From the NCBI GenBank assembly GCA_942159475.1, contig OW804098.1, forward strand, positions 6,052,383 to 6,116,382: a DNA stretch of 64,000 nucleotides, in the 5' to 3' direction. Positions 54,456-64,000 of this stretch are shown here, in pieces. The notes under the pieces were generated by a model. That model was given only the letters and a program-made list of their open reading frames with translations, ran no database searches and was not told where the DNA came from. Each line of letters begins with the position of its first letter. Position 1 is the stretch's first letter. Source of the DNA: Sthenelais limicola. Lineage: Eukaryota; Annelida; Polychaeta; Phyllodocida; Sigalionidae. A program made the translations under genes and the position numbers.

Positions 54456-54853
54456 GGAGAATCCTTCTCTCCCAGGAAGACTGACCCCATGCAGCTCCCC
54501 ATCATGCTGAGGCCATGCATTGTCCACACGATAGATGACCCTTGCCTTCCCCCCTCCCCTCCCTTACTCCCAAACCCAAGCTGGTGATGCCCCTTCCCAC
54601 TTGCCCCAGCCTGCTACCCACTGATTAAATTATCACAGGGAACAATAGTTAGTATGGCTGGATGGAGTGGCCAGTGCTAAATAAGCATGTCCCTTCCTCC
54701 CAACTAAGATCATGCAGGGTGTGCATGTCTCAGCTATGGCCAATCGACTAATTGTGTCAGTCATTAACCAAAAGAATGCAATTCTTTACAGTATAATGAG
54801 ATGAAACATTATGAGAACATTATACCATTTCTGTTGGAATTTGAGAACAAAAA
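54456..54853. other. Inner end of the left arm, no gene
   Basis: A C-rich tract is near 54545-54605. The arm ends at TTTGAGAACAAAAA. Confidence 0.5.
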
Positions 54854-56170
54854 ATTTTTTAACTCATGCGGATGTGAAAAATGATGATATGAGATGGGAT
54901 GTGGATGATAGTTACGGTTCCTGGCTGTTGCTATATATAGGGACTCGTACCATAGTGAGCGAAATGGTTGTGATAATAGTAGTACAAATATGATCATTTG
55001 CATTGTGCAATAGAATATATACATGTTTGTTTGTATCGGTTACAATTTTTCATGTCTAGCATGATAGTGACGACATTATGTTACAGCGGTCATTGGTGTA
55101 CATGAGGTTAGGTATACAATATATACATATACAAAGTCAATAGAAAGTTTGAGTTGAAAGGTTATACACAGTGGCAACATTGCGGCGAGATGTGACAATA
55201 ATCAGTCGATGACGACCAACAATACATCATAGAATAGTAAGATAGGGGTGGGGGGGGGGGGGGGGAGGCCAGGGGGGGTCTTCGATCAGTTAATACCATT
55301 TCCCAGGTTATTTTGATTTATAGAAGATCTATGATCATGGTACAATGAGACAATGTTATGTAAAAATGATGTAGGTCACCAAGGTGCACAGTACTACCCT
55401 CCCCCCCCTAGGGGGATAATGCCTTTGGGGTATAAATGTAACCAATGGTCAGCATTAAAAGTCACTTCTCACCCACCATAACTTCTTGCTTCATCAAGTT
55501 AGAACTTCTTGCTTCATATAGCTTCATAATTCTATAATATATACTTGATAAGCGAAAAGGATTTTACGGAAAACAGGACAACCATATTCTAGTATCCATC
55601 GCAACTGTCCCAATTTTCTATGGGGTTTTAGATACCTCTTAGTCTTCGCTGCCAATTATTACTTAATTTTGACAATTATTTTTAGAAACATTTTCAAGAA
55701 TGGCACTTAACTCAAGCCCAAAATGGCCAAATTTTGTATGGTTTTTAGTTGCCATGGTTACTAGGTAGCCATGGCAACAAGATTTCTGAGTTAAAAGTAT
55801 GTATCTCAAAGAGAGCTCAATTTTGATATATACAACATGACATATAAAATTTGTTTTTGACCGACTTATTGCATTTTTCCCTAAATTTGGCGGCCATCTT
55901 GGATTTTGCCCCCAGGTGGATTTTCCCCAAACTTTTGCGAGGGTGGACACAACTTATATGAATGAGTGGAAAATTCTGTACAAGAATCAATCTTCAAAAC
56001 ATACTATGCTAACAAATAAAATGGGGCTGAAAGAATGAACCCTACTATAGTTCCCATTCTAGTGGCATACAAGCCAACAATACATCACTGGTGAGAGTGG
56101 CATATATATATACTTCACTCTCCCGGCAAATCATGGCATAAAGAGGCCTTGCTAATGGTGAATTCAGACA
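54854..56170. other. Unique spacer of the giant inverted repeat
   Basis: 1317 bp with no partner in the arms. It contains a G-rich run at 55247-55279, a C-run at 55396-55407 and AT-rich DNA. No gene. Confidence 0.7.
55247..55279 (+). repeat. Poly-G tract with G-quadruplex potential
   Basis: A run of about 17 G is followed by GAGGCCAGGGGGGG, giving several G4-capable runs in 33 bp near the centre of the palindrome. Confidence 0.8.
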
Positions 56171-56570
56171 TTTTTGTTCTCAAATTCCAACAGAAATGGT
56201 ATAATGTTCTCATAATGTTTCATCTCATTATACTGTAAAGAATTGCATTCTTTTGGTTAATGACTGACACAATTAGTCGATTGGCCATAGCTGAGACATG
56301 CACACCCTGCATGATCTTAGTTGGGAGGAAGGGACATGCTTATTTAGCACTGGCCACTCCATCCAGCCATACTAACTATTGTTCCCTGTGATAATTTAAT
56401 CAGTGGGTAGCAGGCTGGGGCAAGTGGGAAGGGGCATCACCAGCTTGGGTTTGGGAGTAAGGGAGGGGAGGGGGGAAGGCAAGGGTCATCTATCGTATGG
56501 ACAATGCATGGCCTCAGCATGATGGGGAGCTGCATGGGGTCAGTCTTCCTGGGAGAGAAGGATTCTCCCT

Positions 56571-56765
56571 TAGCCAATGAGAATGGGACAGCGCAGGGAG
56601 AATATTTCTAGGAACCTTTGTTAGTGAATAATTATGTACAATGCTTAAGTATAAATAAAGCTGGACGCCAAGCCACTGACACTCTTTGCCGGGGCTTGAG
56701 CTGACGACTACAACCGATCTTTGACTTCATTCTTCTGACTACTAGAAGACCAAACATCTGGGCAA
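56571..56765 (+). promoter_or_regulatory. LTR-like promoter block, right arm
   Basis: CCAAT at 56574-56578, TATAAATA at 56650-56657, then CTACTAGAAGACCAAACATCTGGGC near 56738-56762. Same orientation as the gene at 58797. Confidence 0.4.
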
Positions 56766-58796
56766 ATTGCCTTTAGTTTCTCACACTGGCTGACCACAAA
56801 GAGGACAAAAATTGCTAAATAGCCATACCTCAACATGGGAAGTCAGAGATAGCCTAGGCAGGCAGAGAAATGCTAGCTAAAACCTGGATCATTTAGGTTG
56901 AAGCATAGCAACAAAATCGTCATGGGACTCACTTCAGCTGGATATTGAGCTGCCCTAATGCTATACTAAGGAAAATCTCCAGTTACTTGGGGGAGGTTGG
57001 GTTGGTTTATAATGTGTGGGCACAGAGTCGGGTGATTTAAGTTGAGTAGGATGACTTGACTTGAAAATAATTTATTATGGGAGAACTAACTGTCCGATTG
57101 TAAATCTGAAAGAATGGCTGTCTTCCTGACAGTCTGGGGATTATTGAATAATTTTTATATTCATATCGGATACATTTACTGGGAGCTATGAGTAATCTAG
57201 TGGAAAGCAATATTTTTTAGTTTTTTACAAGTGGTCATGATTGCGGTGATCATACGACATCGTCGATGGCGCTGTTAATATTAATGCTATACAAGTATGG
57301 GTCATATCGGCTGCTTTGTCATATCAGCCTAGTTTATACTATTGAAACACAATATGATTGTACAGGAACACGTTCCCACCCAAGCCAGCATCAATATATT
57401 ATTGGCCTCAGAAAATTCACTTCAGATCTGGGATCTGGTCTGGGGAAAAGATCACGATTGTAGGATGTGTATTTATATAACATTTTCAACCATTAATATC
57501 TGTTGGTTTACTTATTTTTCTGTTCTTTTTCAAACTTGAGTATTATCCTAGGAGGGGAGGGTGTGTTGTAACAGGGTGGGATGGGCATAGACAGATGGAG
57601 GGGAGGCCCCAGGAGCCTAGCTAATTCAGGGGTTATCCTACACTTATTTTCCCCAGTATTAATTGGTATTCTACTAGTGGGTAAGTTGGGGCAGAGATCT
57701 GATACTCAGTTCTGCATGGCATTTCACTGTCCTCCTAGCACTCCCATTTCCCTTACCCTATAACCTTATCATAGACAACTCCTATTCTATTTTTGTCCTG
57801 CAAAGAAGGTGGATTCAATGGCGCTGTGTGGCTGGTGCCCATCTGGTATTACAACACCAGTTGCCACTTTGGTTACTACTCATGCAAGCCGCTCCACCAT
57901 CTGCTGCTGAATGACCGGTTGCTGCTCATGTCATCTGCTGCGTCATCTGCTGCTGCACCATCTGTTGCAGCTAATCCAAGTTAAACATAGCTATGCCAGC
58001 TATTTATTTAGAATGTTTATACAGCAAATCAATAAGTCAAATCATTTCACAAATAGTCAAGTACAATGAAGATACATAGTCATTTCGCAAATCAATTTTA
58101 ACCTAGACATAGTCTCACGGGTATATATTCATTGCTGAATTCCATGGTTTTCTGTCCACTGCTGTGTCTAACTATGGTCTCACACTGGTTCTAGTTATCT
58201 AATTCTAGTGCTATGATAGCTGGTGCTAACACAATATTAATACAATGCTGTTACAATACAATACAATACAGTGGGTCATATGGGCTATACGTTTTGTTGG
58301 AGCATTGTTGGGCCTTCCTTAGCAGATAACTTAATTATCTAGATTATGCTTCGGTCAGGTTTGCTTGAGTAGAATCAACGTAAAAACCTTCTAGTATCAT
58401 AGCCAGGTTTATTATGCCACAATCATGAACTATAGGTCTCTTTTATAGACAAAACTCGGACCCTAAGCAGGCCAATCTTCAGAAACACAAAGTACAATAC
58501 AATCATCTTACAATCATCCTTTGTCTTCTGTCTTGTACATTCATCATATAATTTGATAATTAAAGGAAAGCGAACCGCCAGAGTGAATAGTCAAATCGTC
58601 AAGAGTAATGATATAACTATCCAAAAATACAGGGCGAATCGTCAGAAGGACGAAAACACCTCAAGCTTCTTTTTCTAACTCTATAACAATATGTTCACAG
58701 CTGAGAATGTATCTTTAACGAATATAGCTTTTTTAACCATTTCAGGGGAGACAAATCATAATTGATTAGGAAGAAGGCTAATAGTATATACTCACA
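56766..58796. other. 5' flank of the right methyltransferase copy
   Basis: No gene supported. It mirrors the left flank with small differences, including the ~50-bp replacement near 57808-57822 and an extra GGGAGGG near 57555. Confidence 0.5.
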
Positions 58797-60542
58797 ATGG
58801 CAAGTAAGAGAATAATAATGGTGGCAGGAGTTGTCAGTCTACTGCTCGTAGTCAACATCCTGTTTTCTCACAAAGCAACCATGTTACAGGGAAATACAAC
58901 TGGAAATATTAACCAAGTCTGGGTAGAACCAGAGCCTCTAAACTGGAAAGAGATACTTTTCTTCATCCCTGATTTAAAGGACGAAAGTTGTGAAAGGCTT
59001 TTTACTACACCAAAATCCCAACACATCGCGACAACCTCATCTACATATCTAAAGTTTAAGGAGCTTTTGGCTGTAATCAGAAAAGAGGCAGATAGACTCA
59101 AGCATATAAAGCATGCTCATGCACCTCTTCATGAAAAACTAACACTTACTTACCAGCAACTGGCCAAGCTCCCTTGGGTGAAAACTGTGTGTGAAATAGG
59201 TTTTGATCAAGGTCAAAGTGCCATCGCTTGGTTGACCACTAAACCTGATCTAATTCTCCATTCCTTTGATATCGGTATCGGGTTTGGGAAAACCCCATAT
59301 ATGGCCAAGTTGGTGAGGACTATGTTTAAGCAGAGGTTCACATTCCATGTGGGATCATCTGACATGATTATGCCTTTATGGGCGGAGAGAATGAAAGGAC
59401 AATGTGATATAGTGTCCATTGATGGATGCCACAAACTGGCTCAAGTGTTTCCAGATTTGATCAACATGAGAAAAATGGCTGCAAAGAAACATATGATTGT
59501 AAGTATTTGTTGCACTCATAACGAAAATGTACTGATGAACATAAAATCATGGATCTTTGTATGTAATGGGGATTTGTTTTCCTTTAATTAGGTATATATA
59601 TTGAATTATTATGAACAGTGTTCTTATAATATATCTATATGGGTCAAGTCGCCAGAAAATGTACAATTGGCCATCACCAATCCTCTGAAATAACCCATAT
59701 TTAAGACCAAAGTTATGATCAAAATACAGTTCAAAATAACCAGACAGATTTATTGAATGAATACAATACAAATATACTCAGATACATCTAGTATTTATAA
59801 TTTTCACTCTAATTTAGCAGAATTTGATAGATGTGTAAAACTGTAGAGTGTGAATTTTCTGCAAATCTGATTCCTGTTGCACATTACACGGGTCAGAACA
59901 CCAGAAAATGTACAATTGGCCTTAATTAATCATCTAAAATAACCCAAATTTAATAGAGAAATGAGGTTCCAAATACAGTTCCACATAACCAAACAGAATG
60001 TTTGAAGCAACACAATCTCAAATATACCTAGTTTTAGCAATTTTAGCATAATTTATCAAATATGTAGACCTGCTGATTATTCATTTTTCGAAGATCTGAC
60101 CCACACAATAAGATTTTATGTTTTATTTAAAGTTTGTATCCAACTAAAACATCTGACATAATCATGCCTTTAAACACGTTTAAAACATTCTAGGGCATTT
60201 TAGAGTAAAATTTGTAGGTCAATTCTTAGGTCTAGATTTCAGAAAACAATCTTACTAAACTGAAAATTCTGTTTTACCCTTCTAAACGCCCAAAACAAAA
60301 TGGCAGCCACTATCATTTTTATCAAAAATAATCTGGTATGAAACCCTAAATTCCTTCATCAATTTGGCTTATTCAATATATTGCAGGTAGCTGATGATAT
60401 AGAATACCTTGGGGTGAAAGCTGGATGGACCATCTTCAAGGAGTTAAATATTGTGACAGAAGCTTACAGATGTCATATGAAGAGTATAGATATTGACTTT
60501 GTTCTGGGGCAGTATGGGCCCTTCTTCTGGGACAGTTCATAG
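58797..60542 (+). CDS. Type II membrane SAM-dependent methyltransferase-like protein, right copy
   Basis: Exons 58797-59498 and 60387-60542, intron 888 bp with GTAAGT and TTGCAG. Exon 1 gives the same protein as the left copy. In exon 2 one codon differs (AGT here, GGT there: Ser/Gly in the MKSID segment). Both copies are open and keep their splice sites, which argues for two functional genes or a very recent duplication. They are transcribed away from each other, their starts 6.6 kb apart across the palindrome centre. The possible AUG context and signal anchor are as in the left copy. The natural substrate cannot be read from sequence. Confidence 0.85.
59638..60110. mobile_element. Two intronic MITEs, right arm
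   Basis: Mirror images of the left-arm pair: about 59638-59880 and 59884-60110, starting ATGGGTCAAGTCGCCAGAAA and GGGTCAGAACACCAGAAAAT. Confidence 0.6.
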
Positions 60543-60565
60543 TATGCTTAAAGGAATAATCATCA

Positions 60566-60795
60566 TGCATTGTGGGACAGATTTTCAGACAATGTACAAT
60601 TGGTAGGTGTACACATTTAGTAAATTCTGCTAGATGAGGCTGCAGTTCGGTCAATACTAGGTAAATTCGGGTATATGTGGCATTGCAGTGGTTCTAGCAA
60701 TCTGTTTGGTTAGGTTTAACTGCATATTGAACTTTATTTTTGTCTGTAAATTGGTTTATTTGAGGGGATTGGTGAAGGTGAACTTCTGTTGACGT
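60566..60795. mobile_element. MITE past the right methyltransferase stop
   Basis: Mirror of 50190-50418; it begins TGTGGGACAGATTTTCAGAC. Confidence 0.6.
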
Positions 60796-61115
60796 ACCTC
60801 TATTTTATTCATTTGATTCAAGAATCCTTTATTGCATGGATGTTAATACATATAGGTCGTTCAATCAATCATGATATTATTATCATTTCTTCTGATGAAT
60901 GCCTTATTTTTTACTTTTTAATTCTGATTTGAGGTTTACATGAAGCGGTTTTGCTCTCCTTTAAAAAAAAAGGGAGGACCATTGTGGTGCATGGCTATGG
61001 ATTAGTATTTGCTGAACCAGAGCCGGCTCAGCACATCTAGTGTTCATTAGACAGGCGGGGTTTGTGATGTAAGTGACGCTAGGAGGGCATTGGTTGACGC
61101 GCCAGGTAATATTGT
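60796..61115. other. No gene seen
   Basis: Mirror of the sequence between the MITE and the hairpin in the left arm; it includes an A-run near 60965. Confidence 0.5.
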
Positions 61116-61262
61116 ATATTATAGCATTATCACCCCGAGGTTTGGTCGTTTGTTGTGGTCATGGAAACTCGAGGGCTCCGCCCAAAACAAAATGGCAGCT
61201 CTGCCTGAGAGTTTCCATGACTACACCGACCACAACAAACCACCAAACCGAGGGTAATAGTG
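61116..61262. repeat. Hairpin MITE, right arm
   Basis: Mirror of 49726-49858. It keeps the same duplication in one arm, so it was present before the arms duplicated. Confidence 0.8.
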
Positions 61263-61459
61263 TTTTTAGATGCAATTTGATCAGATCAACTTATTAATAC
61301 AAAAATAGAGAGTTTACCAACCTGTACAATTATTCATTTCAATCAAATATGCCTTGCGGAACAGGTATTGAGTCCTCATACTTTGAACCGGAAGCTTACC
61401 TGAGGTAGGCCTAGGCCTACTTCAATCATGGTCTATAGACCCTACATGGACTATAGCGG

Positions 61460-64000
61460 TCAGTTTTTTCAAGTGTGCTCTTTTGCCTAAATATCATATT
61501 TGCTACTATATCATGATCAATATGCGTTGGATCTTAAAGAAATTAGTCTCATTTCATTCCTATGAACAAGGGCTTTCATTCCATGTAACTTTTCCAAGGC
61601 TGATTCCAATTTTCAGTGCCTTAAAATTGCAAAAAGTGATTTTTTGTATAATTTTTCAATAGAAAAAGCCAATTAAGTAAAATATAAATGATTTGCACAA
61701 TGCCTAGAACATTCTCCTACATGTTTCCTTTCATTTCTCCAATACATCTAGGACTAAATTAGTTATAAATTACTTTTTGAGCATATGAACATGGTATTGA
61801 CCTCCACAGTGACCTTCAATAATTTCCAACATCAAAATAACGCATGAAATCCCTTTTATTACATGAATGGTTAAAGATATAAATTTTTGTCATATCTATC
61901 TAAAACTGTGTATTGAAGTATACCATATACATGTATTGTTTACTGTATAAAAAATTCCACCTGATATTTTCATAACTTTTGGGTGACTGAGACATTATTG
62001 TCTGTAACCCTTATTTTCCAACCAGAAGGGATTTCATGCGTTATGGCTGAAAAATAATGCATACTGGATAAACAAATGAAAGAAAATAATATAATTGATA
62101 TAACCATGTTCTAGTCCCATTTCAATCTCCCTCATGGTATCACTAGACAATTTGGTGATAATCTTGATTCAGGACAAATAACAGGCCAATTATCCTTAAA
62201 ATGTCCCTCAGTAATGCATGAAAGCCCTATGTAAAGTGCCAGTAACACATCTGCAGATATAGTAGAAAAGGTGGCCAAATATATTTATTTGGCTGTATGT
62301 CTGGTTAGAAAATGATTATAAATTAGTTGAGATACTATTTGAAATGATTCAAAGTATATAACTTGTTCAACTGATGTGTCATTGTGTGTGTTTAAGCATA
62401 ACGCGTGAAGGCCCTTCAATTATCATGACATAGGTTTGACTCAATATATCTTTTACTCTGTATTTCATTTGAAAGTCTTCATCATTTAGTTTTTATTCCA
62501 ATTAAAATGATTTAAACTAAGTTGATGCTATTTTCACTTCATAAAGCATGTTTAACTAATTTATTATTGGGTTGTTTTACATGATAACACATGAAATCCC
62601 TTTAATAATCATGGCACAAGGTGGCCCCAAAATAGATCTTGGGTTCCTTTTTGGGTTGGGGTAATAATTAATTCGTTTTTATCCCATTTTCAATTGTTTA
62701 AAGTGAGGTAATGTTTTTTGTATTCCATATAATGCTGCTAAACCAAATTATTATTTTGTTGATTTACACAATAACGCATGAAATCCCATCAATGATTTCA
62801 ACATAGGGTGTCTCCTTGAGATGAAAATCGTTATCAATATGTTCCGATTCCATTTGAAATGATTTAAAGTAGTTGATGCTATTTTTACTTCATGAAGCCT
62901 GTTCAACTAAATTACTATTGTGTTTTCCAACATAATCACACATGAAATCCCTTCAGTAATCATGACAGAGGGTGGCCCAAAATATATATCTTGGGCTCTC
63001 TCTTTGGGTTGAAAGGAATTATGCATGAATCGTGATGCCATTAGTAATTATTCAAAGCAATGTGATGCTATTTTTTATTCCATAAAGGTTGTTCAACTAA
63101 ATTAATATTGTGTGGGTATATACAATCACGCATGAAATCCCATCAATGGTTCTGACAGAGGGTGGCCCAAAATATATCTTTAGCTGTTTCTTTGGATTAA
63201 AAGTCATTTTGAATTAGGTGTTATTCAATTTGACATGATTTAAAGCAAGTCGATGCTATTCCTACTTCATGAAGCCTGTTCAACTAAATTAGTATTGTTT
63301 TTTTCCAACATAGTAACGCATGAAATCCCTTCAATAATCATGACAGAGTGTGGCCTAAAATATAAATCTTGGGCTCTCTCTTTGGGTTGAAAGGAATTAT
63401 GCATTAATCTTGATGCCATTAGTAATTATTTAAAGCAATGGGATGATACTTTTTCTTTCATAAAGGTTGTTCAACTAAATTAATATTGTGGGGGTTTATA
63501 GAATAACGCATGAAATCCCATTAATAGTCTTGACATAGGGTGGCCCAAAATATATTTTTAGCCGGTTTTTTTTTGTATTAAAAGTCATTATAAACTAGTT
63601 GTTATTCCATTTCATATGATATAAAGCACGTTGATGCCAAACTTATTTCAGAAAGACACTTCAACTAAATTAGTATTGTGTTTTCCAACATAGTAACGCA
63701 TGAAATCCCTTCAATATCATAACAGAGGGTGGCCCAAAATATATATCTCTGGCTCTCTCTTTAGGTTGAAAGTAATTATAAATTAATTTTGGTTCCACTT
63801 GTAATGATTTAATGCCATATGAAGGTATTTTCATTCCATAAAGGTTGTTCAACTGATGTATCATTATGTTTTACACATGAAATCCTTTCCCTAGGCACAA
63901 TATAAGGAGCCAAAATATATATTTTCGGCTGTAATTTAGGAATGAAAATTATTATAAATGTTTATTTGTGCCCATATGAGCATCAAATATACAGATTATA
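61460..64000 (-). mobile_element. 189-bp-repeat transposon, inverted copy cut by window end
   Basis: It starts with the terminal repeat TCAGTTTTTTCAAGTGTGCT at 61460 and carries cores as TAACGCATGAAATCCC near 61840, 62765, 62940, 63130, 63318, 63505 and 63695. The core near 62030 is in the opposite sense, mirroring 48952. Confidence 0.8.

Larger units (their letters stand above)
47161..54853. repeat. Left arm of giant inverted repeat (>7.6 kb)
   Basis: The reverse complement matches 56171-64000 over its full visible length at roughly 98% by eye. The arms differ by small indels and a ~50-bp replacement near 53170-53220. The arm very probably extends further left than 47161, since its partner reaches the window end. 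Confidence 0.95.
56171..64000. repeat. Right arm of giant inverted repeat, continues past the window
   Basis: Mirror of 47161-54853. It starts at TTTTTGTTCTCAA (56171) and still matches at base 64000 (mirror of 47161). Confidence 0.95.

Overview
The window is a piece of an animal nuclear genome. It is AT-rich, has GT-AG introns, and is dominated by nested transposable elements: APE-type LINEs, a Ngaro-like tyrosine-recombinase retrotransposon, a Ty3/gypsy relic, hairpin MITEs and micro/minisatellites. No bacterial or phage gene organisation is seen. The element mix suggests a marine invertebrate, but the sequence does not settle the phylum. The only genes that look like ordinary spliced host genes are two near-identical copies of a membrane-anchored SAM methyltransferase-like gene.

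Layout. 1-7022: a truncated hairpin element (R1), then copy 1 of an unusual two-gene element on the minus strand, then a truncated transposon filled with ~189-bp tandem repeats. The two genes are an ORF1p-like/NADAR fusion and an SGNH hydrolase. 7617-12612: a decayed gypsy element (gag, protease, part of integrase, no reverse transcriptase). 15-21 kb: an old inverted R1 copy, a long hairpin, decayed LINE-A and a minisatellite. 21962-37085: LINE-B, split by a 13.26-kb insert (23202-36460) with matching ends and a TA target duplication. That insert itself carries a largely intact Ngaro-like element (27870-33453). 37086-41317: LINE-C, interrupted by a full R1 element and by a 5'-truncated LINE-D with a 7-bp target duplication.

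41923-48226 is a second, almost identical copy of 717-7022; here both the NADAR and SGNH reading frames are open. From 47161 a giant inverted repeat begins: left arm 47161-54853, spacer 54854-56170, right arm 56171-64000 and beyond the window. Each arm carries the methyltransferase gene (divergent orientation), an LTR-like promoter block, several short MITEs, one hairpin MITE and the 189-bp-repeat transposon.

How parts work together. The Ngaro-like element has gag, then RT in the -1 frame, then recombinase. A textbook -1 frameshift signal (A AAA AAC, 8-nt spacer, 8-bp GC stem-loop) sits exactly at the gag stop. The NADAR/SGNH element is the most novel content. Its upstream protein joins a coiled coil and a LINE-ORF1p-like domain to a NADAR domain (a family that includes ADP-ribosyl-guanine hydrolases). 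Its downstream protein is a lipase/esterase-like hydrolase with all catalytic blocks present. No transposase or reverse transcriptase belonging to this element is in the window.

Limits: all family calls come from reading motifs; no alignments or searches were run. Element boundaries are approximate unless a duplication or repeat junction is stated. The giant palindrome could be real or an assembly/haplotype artefact.
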